Shown: positions 44,216 through 52,299 of the stretch, piece by piece
How the letters are laid out: each line of letters starts with the position of its first letter
Position numbering within the stretch: the first letter of the stretch is position 1
Source of the DNA: Rhizorhabdus sp049889055
Lineage (GTDB): Bacteria; Pseudomonadota; Alphaproteobacteria; Sphingomonadales; Sphingomonadaceae
NCBI RefSeq assembly: GCF_049889055.1
Contig: NZ_JBLTWO010000003.1
Span: 248,001-312,000 of the forward strand
Length of the DNA stretch: 64,000 nt
Direction of reading: 5' to 3'
Translations under genes and position numbers: made by a program
Notes under the pieces: model-generated
Told to the model about the DNA's origin: nothing
The model's database searches: none
The model's input: the letters and a program-made list of their open reading frames with translations, nothing else

Positions 44216-45273
44216 CAGGCGCTGCGCAATGCGAAGCCCTCGGCGGCGAGGCCGGGGCCGAAGGCGACCGCCAGTCCGTCGAGGGGCTTTCCCTTGGCCA
44301 GCATGGCGGCGAGCACGAACATCAGCGTGGAAGACGACATATTGCCCCAGCGGCGCAATATGTCCCGCGAGACAGTCAGTGCATCGGAGGGGAGATCGAA
44401 CCCCGTCTGGACCGCATCAAGGATCGACCGGCCGCCGGCATGGACCGCCCAGTCGGTGGGGGTGCCGGGTGTGCGATCGCCGAGGATGGCCTGGCGCAGC
44501 GCCGGGTCTGCCAGCGCCGCTGCGATCCGCACCGGAACCTCGCCCGACAGGTGCATGACGAAGCCCTCATTACCGATGTCCCAGCGGATCAGTTCGTCGC
44601 TGTCGGGCAGGGTTGCCGCAAAGAAGCGGTCGACCGCAATGCCCGCCGGCTCGGCCGAGACGATCGCTGCGGCGGCGCCGTCGGCGAACTGGAGCTGGGC
44701 CATCAGCGACCCCACATCCGCGCTGTCCTGCATATGCAGCGAGCAGAGCTCGACCGTCACGACCAGAACCCGCGCCTTTTCATCCGACCGTGCGATGTGG
44801 TGCGCGACGCGCAATGCTGCGACCGCCGCATAGCAGCCCATGAAGCCGACCAGCGTCCGCTCGATCGAGCCCGACAGGCCCAGCCGCCGCGAAATGATCT
44901 GGTCGATTCCGGGTGCGACGAAGCCGGTGCAGCTTGCGACCACGAGATGGGTGATATCGCCGAGGTCCACGCGCGATGACAGGTCGTCGATCGCCCGCAG
45001 CGCCAGCGCGGGCGCTTCACGTGCATAGCAGGCCATGCGGTCGGCGGTGGAGGGCATGGCGGCACCATAGAAGCCGCCGGGATCGACCTGGGACCCGCCG
45101 AGCGGCGAGGGCGGCAGGACGGTATAGCGTTCCTCGATCGCGGATCGCGAGGCCATGCGGCGGAAGAGCGCCCGGTCGCGGCCCTCGAGCCGACCTGCCG
45201 CCCAGTCGACGAAGGTCTGGTGGATGGCGTGCGGTGGGACGGCGGTGCCGATGGCGTGGATATGGGCGGTCAT
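44215..45273 (-). CDS. Type III polyketide synthase (chalcone/alkylresorcinol synthase family)
   Basis: Protein of 352 aa. The catalytic triad is complete: C147 in GFMGCYAAVAAL, H278 in WAVHAGGRSILDAV and N311 in WGNMSSSTLMFVL. The GDITHLVVASCTGFVAPG segment is also typical. It condenses malonyl-CoA on a CoA starter and cyclises the product. The start was set at MTAHIHAIGTAVPPH (45273); an earlier ATG at 45309 is in frame. It opens a three-gene operon with the methyltransferase and FAD oxidoreductase. Confidence 0.93.
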   Translation of the reverse strand: MTAHIHAIGTAVPPHAIHQTFVDWAAGRLEGRDRALFRRMASRSAIEERYTVLPPSPLGGSQVDPGGFYGAAMPSTADRMACYAREAPALALRAIDDLSSRVDLGDITHLVVASCTGFVAPGIDQIISRRLGLSGSIERTLVGFMGCYAAVAALRVAHHIARSDEKARVLVVTVELCSLHMQDSADVGSLMAQLQFADGAAAAIVSAEPAGIAVDRFFAATLPDSDELIRWDIGNEGFVMHLSGEVPVRIAAALADPALRQAILGDRTPGTPTDWAVHAGGRSILDAVQTGFDLPSDALTVSRDILRRWGNMSSSTLMFVLAAMLAKGKPLDGLAVAFGPGLAAEGFALRSA

Positions 45274-45363
45274 GGAAAGGCAACGCACGGCATGGCCGCT
45301 ATGTCCCACGTCGCCCGGCCCGATACAAGCGCCAGCACTATGTCCTGACCGAAGGGGCGGCGC

Positions 45364-46836
45364 TCAGCTGGCCTGTTCGATCCCCAGTTCGCCGAGCTTG
45401 CGGTACAGGGTCGAGCGCCCGATGCGCAGCCGTCGCGCGACCTCGGTCATGCGCCCGCGATAATGGCCGATCGCCAGGCGAATCAGGTCTGCCTCGATCT
45501 CCTCGATCGGTCGGACATGGCCGTCGGGCCCGAACAGCGGCAGACTGGTCGGGACCGGCAGGGGCACCGATGACGCCAGAGAAGCGGCGGCCACCGGCAT
45601 GTCGTCATTCGCGGGGGGCGTTGGCGGGGCTGCCCGCGCTTGCCGGATCTGCGGGAAGTCGCGCTCGCGCAGCAGCCCGTCCTGGCAGAAGATCGCGGCG
45701 CGGAACAAGGCGTTGTGCAATTGCCGGACATTGCCGGGCCAGTCATGGTCCCGCAGCAGCGCCAGCGCCTCTCCGTCGAGCGAGAGGGCCGGCAAGTCGA
45801 GTTGCCGCCCGATCCGGTCCAGCAGATGCGCCGCCAGCACGCCGATATCCTCGCGCCGTTCGCGCAGCGGCGGCAGCAGGACCGGGACCACGGCCAGCCG
45901 GTAGAACAGATCCTCGCGAAACCGCCCCGCCACGACGTCGTCGGACAGGCGCCGATTGGTGGCCGCCACGACCCGGACGCTGATCCGGGTCGCCACGGTG
46001 GCACCAATCGGCCGGATCTCGCCCGACTGGAGAACGCGCAGCAGCTTGGCCTGCGCATCGGCCGGCAGTTCGCCGATCTCATCGAGGAAGATTGTGCCGC
46101 CATCGGCCTGCGCGAACAGGCCGCGCCGCCGTTCGAACGCGCCGGTGAAGGCGCCGCGCTCATGGCCGAACAGTTCGGACTCGACCAGATTGGCCGGGAT
46201 CGCGCCGCAGTTCACCGTCACCAGCGGCCCGTCGCGCAGGGAGGACGCGCGATGGATCGCCTGGGCCAGCACTTCCTTGCCGACACCGCTTTCGCCTTCG
46301 ATCAGGATCGTGGCCGGGGTGGCTGCGGCGCGCATCGCGGTCTCGACCGCGCGCCGGAAACCGGCGGCGTTGCCCACCACGCCTTCGAAGTCGAGCGGTT
46401 CGGGCCATTTCTCAGCCATCGGGCGCAGTTCGCCCTGCTGTTCGGGGCCCGTCGATATGGCGGCGTCGAGCGCGGCCATCAGTTTGACCGGGCCGAGCGG
46501 CTTGACCAGCACATCGTGCGCACCCTCCCGCATGGCCCGGACCGCCAGATCGGCGCTGTCCTGTGCGGTGATGATGATCAACGGAAGCGACGGCAATGCC
46601 TGACGCAATGCGGTGACGCTCGCCATGGCATCGGCGTCGGGCGACCAGAGGTCCGCCAATATGGCATCGATGCGATGGCCGGCCGCTTTGGCGCTTTCGG
46701 AAGCCTTGGTGGCGGACACGGCATCGACGGCACGGAAGACCCGCCATCCCGCACGCTGTGCGACGGCACTCATCAGGCCGGCCTGGGCTGGCTCGGCATC
46801 GACCAGCAAGAGCCCCGGGGGGCCGTCGCGACGCAT
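45364..46836 (-). CDS. Sigma54-dependent response regulator (NtrC/DctD type)
   Basis: Protein of 490 aa. It has a receiver domain (LLLVDAEPAQ, Asp in ILADLWSPDADA, Lys in VLVKPLGP), then an AAA+ domain with GESGVGKE, the sigma54-contact loop GAFTGA, FLDEIGELP and NVRQLHNALFRAAI, and a Fis-type HTH (MTEVARRLRIGRSTLYRKL). It should activate sigma54 promoters on phosphorylation. No histidine kinase is adjacent. It is divergent from the aa3 subunit IV gene. Confidence 0.94.
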   Translation of the reverse strand: MRRDGPPGLLLVDAEPAQAGLMSAVAQRAGWRVFRAVDAVSATKASESAKAAGHRIDAILADLWSPDADAMASVTALRQALPSLPLIIITAQDSADLAVRAMREGAHDVLVKPLGPVKLMAALDAAISTGPEQQGELRPMAEKWPEPLDFEGVVGNAAGFRRAVETAMRAAATPATILIEGESGVGKEVLAQAIHRASSLRDGPLVTVNCGAIPANLVESELFGHERGAFTGAFERRRGLFAQADGGTIFLDEIGELPADAQAKLLRVLQSGEIRPIGATVATRISVRVVAATNRRLSDDVVAGRFREDLFYRLAVVPVLLPPLRERREDIGVLAAHLLDRIGRQLDLPALSLDGEALALLRDHDWPGNVRQLHNALFRAAIFCQDGLLRERDFPQIRQARAAPPTPPANDDMPVAAASLASSVPLPVPTSLPLFGPDGHVRPIEEIEADLIRLAIGHYRGRMTEVARRLRIGRSTLYRKLGELGIEQAS

Positions 46837-46989
46837 CCGCTACTCCTTCGCGACTGGCCCTAGCAAAGAAATGCTAAGCAAAATTAAACTGGTACAAAGG
46901 GCGGGCGCCGCGACGGCATTTGTTCTTGAGGCGCTGTTGGCCTACGACTAGAAGGACGCCGAAAATACCGTCATTGCGAGGGGTGTAAT

Positions 46990-47133
46990 ATGTCCGACGA
47001 ACAGGGTGCGCCGATGGATTACAAGGCTCACAACAACACCTATTCCGGTTTTCTGGGGCTGCTCAAGTGGGGCACCATCCTCAGTGCGGCGACCGGCCTC
47101 CTCGTCATCTTCCTGATCGCGCCCAAGGGCTGA
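46990..47133 (+). CDS. aa3-type cytochrome c oxidase subunit IV
   Basis: Peptide of 47 aa. The sequence MDYKAHNNTYSGFLGLLKW followed by one transmembrane helix (TILSAATGLLVIFLIAP) fits the PF07835 alphaproteobacterial oxidase subunit IV family. It has no separate oxidase operon here; instead it sits 4 bases before pntAA, so it may be co-transcribed with the transhydrogenase. Confidence 0.85.
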   Translation: MSDEQGAPMDYKAHNNTYSGFLGLLKWGTILSAATGLLVIFLIAPKG

Positions 47134-47137
47134 TCCC

Positions 47138-48259
47138 TTGAGGATAGCGGTGCTGAAGGAGTCGGCAGCCGGGGAAACCCGGGTGGCCGCCACCCCCGAG
47201 ACTGTGAAGAAATTCATTGCGCTCGGGGCCGAAGTCGCAGTCGAGGCCGGGGCCGGAGTCACCGCTTCCATTGCCGACAATGATTATGCCGCGGCCGGTG
47301 CCGTGGTCGGCGATCGCACGGCGACGCTGGCCGGCGCCGACATCGTGCTGGGCATTCAGGGGCCGGACCCCGACTCCCTTGGCGGGACGAAGCCGGGCGC
47401 CTGGATCGTGGCGGGGCTCAACCCGTTCGGAGAGCGGGCGCGGGTCGACGCCTATGCGGCCAAGGGCTTCGAGGCGCTGGCGATGGAGTTCATGCCGCGC
47501 ATTACCCGCGCGCAGTCGATGGACATATTGTCGTCGCAGTCGAACCTCGCCGGCTACAAGGCGGTGCTGGTCGCTGCCAACGAATATGGCCGCGCCTTCC
47601 CGATGATGATGACGGCAGCGGGCACGGTTTCTGCCGCTCGCGCCTTCATCATGGGTGTCGGCGTCGCCGGCCTTCAGGCGATCGCGACCGCGCGCCGCCT
47701 CGGCGCACAGGTTTCCGCGACCGACGTGCGCTCGGCGACCCGTGAGCAGATCATGTCGCTCGGCGCCAAGCCGATCTTCGTCGAGAAGGTCGCGGGCATC
47801 GAGGGCGAAGGCGCCGGTGGCTATGCGACCGAGATGTCTGAGGAATATCAGAAGGCCCAGGCCGAACTGGTCTCCGCCCATATCGCCAAGCAGGACATCG
47901 TCATCACGACCGCCCTGATCCCGGGACGCGCGGCGCCTCGGCTGATCTCGGATGCGCAGATCGCGACGATGCGGTCGGGCTCGGTGATCGTCGATCTCGC
48001 GGCCGAGAGCGGCGGCAATGTCGAAGGCTGTGTCGCCGGCGAGACGGTCGTGCGCCACGGCGTCAAGATCGTCGGCGCGAAGAACATGGCGGGCACGCTC
48101 GCGGCGGACTCGTCGGCGCTCTTCTCGCGCAACCTGTTCAACTTCCTCAGCGCCTTCTGGGACAAGGAAGCCAACAAGCCGATCCTCGACGAGGAAATCG
48201 GCGACGCGATCCGACTGACGCAGGGCGGCAAGGTCGTCAACGCCCGGCTGCTCGGCTGA
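47138..48259 (+). CDS. pntAA: NAD(P) transhydrogenase alpha subunit, part 1
   Basis: Protein of 373 aa. It starts MRIAVLKESAAGETRVA with a TTG codon. NAD-binding features are IMGVGVAGLQAIATARRLGA (Rossmann), then VSATDVRSATREQ, and PGRAAPRLISD. It is the NAD-binding dI domain of proton-pumping transhydrogenase, which makes NADPH from NADH using the proton gradient. It is only 4 bases after the aa3 subunit IV stop. Confidence 0.95.
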   Translation: MRIAVLKESAAGETRVAATPETVKKFIALGAEVAVEAGAGVTASIADNDYAAAGAVVGDRTATLAGADIVLGIQGPDPDSLGGTKPGAWIVAGLNPFGERARVDAYAAKGFEALAMEFMPRITRAQSMDILSSQSNLAGYKAVLVAANEYGRAFPMMMTAAGTVSAARAFIMGVGVAGLQAIATARRLGAQVSATDVRSATREQIMSLGAKPIFVEKVAGIEGEGAGGYATEMSEEYQKAQAELVSAHIAKQDIVITTALIPGRAAPRLISDAQIATMRSGSVIVDLAAESGGNVEGCVAGETVVRHGVKIVGAKNMAGTLAADSSALFSRNLFNFLSAFWDKEANKPILDEEIGDAIRLTQGGKVVNARLLG

Positions 48260-48277
48260 TCGGGGAAGGGGGAACAT

Positions 48278-48568
48278 ATGGACTTCATCTCGATCCTGTC
48301 GATCTTCGTCATGGCCTGCTTCGTGGGCTATTATGTCGTCTGGTCGGTCACGCCCGCGCTGCACACGCCGCTCATGGCGGTTACCAACGCCATCTCGTCG
48401 GTCATCATCGTCGGTGCGCTGATCGCCAGCGCGACGGCTTCGGGCGGCGCCCTGGGCAAATATCTGGGCCTCGTGGCCGTCGTCTTCGCGAGCATCAACA
48501 TCTTCGGCGGCTTTGCGGTCACCGAACGCATGCTGGCGATGTACAAGAAAAAAGACCGCAAGGGCTGA
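48278..48568 (+). CDS. pntAB: NAD(P) transhydrogenase alpha subunit, part 2
   Basis: Membrane protein of 96 aa with three hydrophobic segments and the transhydrogenase motif YYVVWSVTPALHTPLM followed by TNAISSVIIVGAL. It corresponds to the C-terminal membrane half of fused PntA, separate here as in Rhodospirillum-type enzymes. Confidence 0.95.
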   Translation: MDFISILSIFVMACFVGYYVVWSVTPALHTPLMAVTNAISSVIIVGALIASATASGGALGKYLGLVAVVFASINIFGGFAVTERMLAMYKKKDRKG

Positions 48569-48589
48569 GCCGGGCAGGGGGATATAGAC

Positions 48590-50005
48590 ATGCATGAACT
48601 CGCTGCCACGCCCGCCTGGGCATCGCTCGCCTATCTGATCTCGGGGGTGTTGTTCATCCTCGCGCTGCGCGGGCTTTCGAGCCCGGCTACCTCGCGCCGG
48701 GGCAACCGCTTCGGCATGATCGGTATGCTGATCGCCGTCGCGACCACGCTGATCCTGCACAATACCGGTCTCGTCGAGATCGGCATCGCCATCGCGATCG
48801 GCGGTGTCATCGGTTACGTGACCGCACAGCGGATCGCGATGACGGCGATGCCGCAGCTCGTCGCCGCCTTCCACTCGCTGGTCGGTCTCGCGGCCGTGCT
48901 GGTCGCAGGGGCGGCCTTCCTCAATCCCGGCGATTTCGGGATCGTGGATCAGGCCACCGGCCACATCCTGCAGGTCAGCCGGATCGAAATGGGCCTCGGC
49001 GTCGCGATCGGTGCGATCACCTTCTCGGGTTCGGTCATCGCCTTCCTCAAGCTCAACGGCAATATGTCGGGCTCTCCGATCATGCTGCCGGGACGCCATG
49101 TCATCAACCTGGGTACCCTTGCGGCGATCCTGGGCCTGATCGGCTATTTCCTGACCGATGACGCGCAGTGGGTGTTCTTCACGATCACCGCGCTCAGCTT
49201 CGTCATCGGCTTCCTGCTGATCATCCCGATCGGTGGCGCCGACATGCCGGTCGTCGTGTCGATGCTGAACAGCTATTCGGGCTGGGCGGCCGCAGCGATG
49301 GGCTTCACCCTGCACAACACGGCGATGATCGTCACCGGCGCGCTCGTCGGCTCGTCGGGCGCGATCCTCAGCTACATCATGTGCAAGGCGATGAACCGCA
49401 GCTTCATCAGCGTCATCGCGGGCGGCTTCGGTGCGGCTCCCGAGGCATCGGGTGGCGCGGCGAAGGTCGATCGCCCGTGGAAGCGCGGCTCGGCCGACGA
49501 TGCCGCCTTCCTGATGGGTCAGGCCGAGCAGGTCATCATCGTTCCCGGCTATGGCATGGCGGTCAGCCAGGCGCAGCATGTGCTCCGCGAAATGGGCGAT
49601 GTCCTCAAGGAAGCCGGCGTTCGCGTGAAATATGCGATCCATCCGGTCGCCGGCCGTATGCCCGGCCACATGAACGTGCTGCTGGCGGAAGCCAATGTGC
49701 CCTATGACGAGGTGTTCGAGCTCGAGGACATCAACAGCGAGTTCTCGCAGACCGACGTCGCTTTCGTCATCGGGGCCAACGACGTGACCAACCCGGCGGC
49801 GAAGACGGACAAGAGCTCGCCGATCTACGGCATGCCGATCCTCGACGTCGAGAAGGCCAAGACCGTGCTGTTCGTGAAGCGCTCGATGGGCGGTGTCGGC
49901 TATGCCGGTGTGGACAACGACGTCTTCTACATGGACAACACGATGATGCTGCTCGGCGACGCCAAGAAGATGGTCGAGGAGATCGTCAAGGCGATGGCGC
50001 ACTAA
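48590..50005 (+). CDS. pntB: NAD(P) transhydrogenase beta subunit
   Basis: Protein of 471 aa. The N-terminal half has eight or so membrane helices, including SYSGWAAAAMGFTLHNTAMI. The NADPH-binding dIII domain contains VIIVPGYGMAVSQAQH, HPVAGRMPGHMNVLLAEA, FVIGANDVTNPAA and VFFVKRSMGGVGYAGVDN-like segments. It completes the transhydrogenase. A strong terminator follows. Confidence 0.96.
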   Translation: MHELAATPAWASLAYLISGVLFILALRGLSSPATSRRGNRFGMIGMLIAVATTLILHNTGLVEIGIAIAIGGVIGYVTAQRIAMTAMPQLVAAFHSLVGLAAVLVAGAAFLNPGDFGIVDQATGHILQVSRIEMGLGVAIGAITFSGSVIAFLKLNGNMSGSPIMLPGRHVINLGTLAAILGLIGYFLTDDAQWVFFTITALSFVIGFLLIIPIGGADMPVVVSMLNSYSGWAAAAMGFTLHNTAMIVTGALVGSSGAILSYIMCKAMNRSFISVIAGGFGAAPEASGGAAKVDRPWKRGSADDAAFLMGQAEQVIIVPGYGMAVSQAQHVLREMGDVLKEAGVRVKYAIHPVAGRMPGHMNVLLAEANVPYDEVFELEDINSEFSQTDVAFVIGANDVTNPAAKTDKSSPIYGMPILDVEKAKTVLFVKRSMGGVGYAGVDNDVFYMDNTMMLLGDAKKMVEEIVKAMAH

Positions 50006-50027
50006 GCGCTCATTCCTGCCATTATAG

Positions 50028-50066
50028 AGGCCCTTCTCCGCCTGGCGGGGGAGGGCCTTTTCTTTT
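50028..50066 (+). terminator. Rho-independent terminator of the pnt operon
   Basis: AGGCCCTTCTCCGC pairs with GCGGGGGAGGGCCT, with G-U pairs, around a short loop, followed by TTTTCTTTT. It begins 23 bases after the pntB stop. Confidence 0.92.
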
Positions 50067-50205
50067 GATCGCCTCCATCCGCTTGCGGATGTTGCAGCCC
50101 GGACAATGAACGGGTGCAGTGCGCGGAATTGAACCGGCCCGCCCCTTGGCTCATCCTCCGTCCCGCACGCATCCTGGCGTCGCCCAAGACGAAGAGGGGC
50201 CTATC

Positions 50206-50928
50206 ATGTTTCGATCCTTTGCGCGTTCCGTCACCCTCGGCCTTGCCGTTCTGGGCGCGATAGCCACGACAGCCGGCCATGCGGAAGAGGCCAAGGCGGT
50301 CCGCGACGCGCAGGGCCTTTGGGCCTATACGCTGCTGAAGGCGGGACGCAGCGGGGAGGAAATGCCCCTCACCGGCATCATCCTCTACAAGGATGGTCTG
50401 TTCGCGCAGCAGGCGATCTTCGACGGTGAGCCGTTCGAGACGCGTGGCGCGATGGCGCATGCAGGAACCTTCGGTCCCGGTCCGAGCGGCATTCACATGG
50501 TGGCCGAACAGACGATCGGCATCGATCCGGCCAAGCAGCCGGCACTAAGCTTCCGCAAGGACACCCAGCACGACATCTCGGTGACGCGCGATGGCGATGC
50601 CCTGACGCTCGTTTTCGGATCCGGGACCGTACAGAAGTTCCGCCAGATCGGCCCGGCCGATGGCGACATCTACAAGCTCGAACAGGGCGTTCTGGCGCTC
50701 GTCGACGGCCATTTCGTGCTGGTCTCGGGGGACGAGAAGGGCGTGGTGACCGGCTATGGCAAGGCCGTCAAGCAGGGCGATGGCTATAGGCTGGAGATCA
50801 TCCGCTGGTCGGAAGCGACCCCCGCCAAGGCCGTCAACCGCAAGGATGGCACGATCAAGGCGAGTTTCGACGGCAAGACCTTCACCCTGGCCGACGGCCG
50901 CAGCTTCAAGGTCGTACCGAAGGGCTGA
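50206..50928 (+). CDS. Secreted hypothetical protein
   Basis: Protein of 240 aa. The signal peptide runs to AGHAEEAK (residue about 26). The rest is a beta-rich protein with a lipocalin-like tone (YTLLKAGRSGEEMPLTG, FVLVSGDEKGVVTGYGK); no named family is assigned. The ATG at 50206 is preferred over one at 50119 because it opens the signal peptide. Confidence 0.65.
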   Translation: MFRSFARSVTLGLAVLGAIATTAGHAEEAKAVRDAQGLWAYTLLKAGRSGEEMPLTGIILYKDGLFAQQAIFDGEPFETRGAMAHAGTFGPGPSGIHMVAEQTIGIDPAKQPALSFRKDTQHDISVTRDGDALTLVFGSGTVQKFRQIGPADGDIYKLEQGVLALVDGHFVLVSGDEKGVVTGYGKAVKQGDGYRLEIIRWSEATPAKAVNRKDGTIKASFDGKTFTLADGRSFKVVPKG

Positions 50929-50983
50929 TAGCAATCGGAAGCGCCCTCTTGCTATTTAGCAGCCGGCGCTTCCGACACCGCCT

Positions 50984-51075
50984 GGAGCGTGTTCACGATG
51001 AGTGAACGCGCTCTTGCCTTTCGAAACCGCATTCTCCGAGCCATTGACCGAGTTCGGTCAACTTCTGCTCTAGCG
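50984..51075. repeat. Two-hairpin dispersed repeat, copy 2
   Basis: Hairpin A is GAGCGTGTTCAC...GTGAACGCGCTC (50985-51013), imperfect. Hairpin B carries a perfect inner stem TTGACC (51044-51049) / GGTCAA (51056-51061) within GCATTCTCCGAGCC...GCTCTAGC. The order, spacing and shared blocks match the copy at 2249-2338. It lies between two convergent genes. Confidence 0.65.
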
Positions 51076-51852
51076 AAACCAGATCGAAAAATTGAACCGC
51101 TGGAAATCGGCCGCCGCCTGGGACAGCGGCAATACGCTGTGGTCGAGCCCGGAGTTGACGTCGAACAGGATCATCCGGTTCGGCAGGGGATCGACAATCC
51201 GGTCGCCATCGCGCGCATGCATGACGAACTGGCCGCCCATGGCGGGGGTCCAGCCATCGCTGAAATAGAGCAGTGCGCAGATCGTCCGGCCGCCGATCGC
51301 ATCGTCATGGCGCCGCGCAAGGTCACCGAAGACCATGCGGCGGATGAGCAATTCCTGCAGAGCATCAGGGCGTCGACCGGCGATGACGCCCAGCAGGTCC
51401 ATAAAGGCAGGGCTCGTCAACAGCGTCTTGAAACGGACGAGATCGACTATGCCCGGGGAAAGCTCGCGTCCGCGCCTCACACGTTCGAACGCTTGATGCT
51501 GGAAGAAGCGCTCCGCAGGGGCCGCCTCGGCGAAGTCGGCCGCGTCGACCCATTTTACGGCATTCTGCCCAACGGTACCGTCCTCGCCGGCAGAGGGCAT
51601 CAGTCCATGACGCGGGCCCCAAGCGACATCCGATTTCAGGGCATCGGCTATCCGACGATATCGCGCCGGCAGCAGTACGTCGTCGATGACCACCATGCGG
51701 GCGTCATCCTCTGCGAAGCGGCGAGCGGCAACATGGCAGGAATCGGTGTCGAGGGTGGTAGCTGACAACCAGTCGGTCAGTGGCGAAGCCGGCAAACTCA
51801 ATTTGCAACCCTTTCTCGGCCAGCTGAGCCTAACCGGATCGCTGCCTAGCAT
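51070..51852 (-). CDS. 2OG-Fe(II) oxygenase (prolyl-hydroxylase-like)
   Basis: About 260 aa. The iron ligands are in RRHDDAIGGRTICALLYF (H-x-D) and GLDHSVLP (distal His), and the 2OG-binding Arg is in FQRFNFSIWFR at the C-terminus. Fold and spacing resemble the HIF prolyl-hydroxylase-like group. The N-terminal boundary is unsure: the frame opens with TTG at 51873, an ATG is at 51852, and the conserved part starts near MVVIDDVLLPAR (51696). It is divergent from a candidate precursor peptide, 72 bases away, and could modify that peptide. Confidence 0.82.
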   Translation of the reverse strand: MLGSDPVRLSWPRKGCKLSLPASPLTDWLSATTLDTDSCHVAARRFAEDDARMVVIDDVLLPARYRRIADALKSDVAWGPRHGLMPSAGEDGTVGQNAVKWVDAADFAEAAPAERFFQHQAFERVRRGRELSPGIVDLVRFKTLLTSPAFMDLLGVIAGRRPDALQELLIRRMVFGDLARRHDDAIGGRTICALLYFSDGWTPAMGGQFVMHARDGDRIVDPLPNRMILFDVNSGLDHSVLPLSQAAADFQRFNFSIWFR

Positions 51853-51924
51853 CTTCTTGGATCTAAGAGGCAACCATAGTATTGGGGGGCGGAGACATCG
51901 GAATTCAGGCGAGGGGTTTTTGCA

Positions 51925-52092
51925 ATGGCGCAGTCGGACAGAAAAGATATGGACGTGCTCGAGGCAGAGTGCGCGCAGCCATCAGCTTCGGCCAAGGGCA
52001 TTTGGAGCACGCCTTCACTGACGATAGTCGATCTGTCGGATTCAACCTTGGCGATGGGGGCTGGCTCGTCAGACTCAGGTATTCTCAGCTGA
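51925..52092 (+). CDS. Candidate RiPP precursor peptide
   Basis: Short ORF of 55 aa. GAGGGG lies 8 bases before the ATG, an ideal Shine-Dalgarno spacing. A leader-like N-terminal part (MAQSDRKDMDVLEAECA) is followed by IWSTPSLTIVDLSD, an aromatic-x-x-P-x-L pattern like the RRE-recognised motif of lasso and related RiPP leaders, then a short Gly/Ser-rich tail (MGAGSSDSGILS) that could be the core. No B1/B2 processing genes are adjacent, so this is an inference from the ORF and its neighbours. Confidence 0.45.
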   Translation: MAQSDRKDMDVLEAECAQPSASAKGIWSTPSLTIVDLSDSTLAMGAGSSDSGILS

Positions 52093-52299
52093 GGTGTTTT
52101 ATGTGAGGGCGGCTTTGCTCTGCAACTTCGTTGCTGCAGGATAAGCTGCTCCGTCCTTTCGCAACGCTGATCCGCGCGCAGGATTGCCCCATCCGTCATT
52201 AGCGGTCATGGCGGCACCGTGACCCGACGCACCAGCCGCCCTGACAGCAACAACAGTGCGCCCGAGCAGAATGCTCGCACCGGCGGAGGGGAAGACCCG

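Noticed and set aside
47105..50002. 965-codon minus-strand frame
   Set aside because: Antisense to the pnt genes, rich in His/Asp/Arg, typical of a long shadow frame in high-GC coding DNA.
52093..52218. Stem-loop CTGCAAC/GTTGC after the candidate peptide as a terminator
   Set aside because: The stem is short and bulged and lacks a following T-run.
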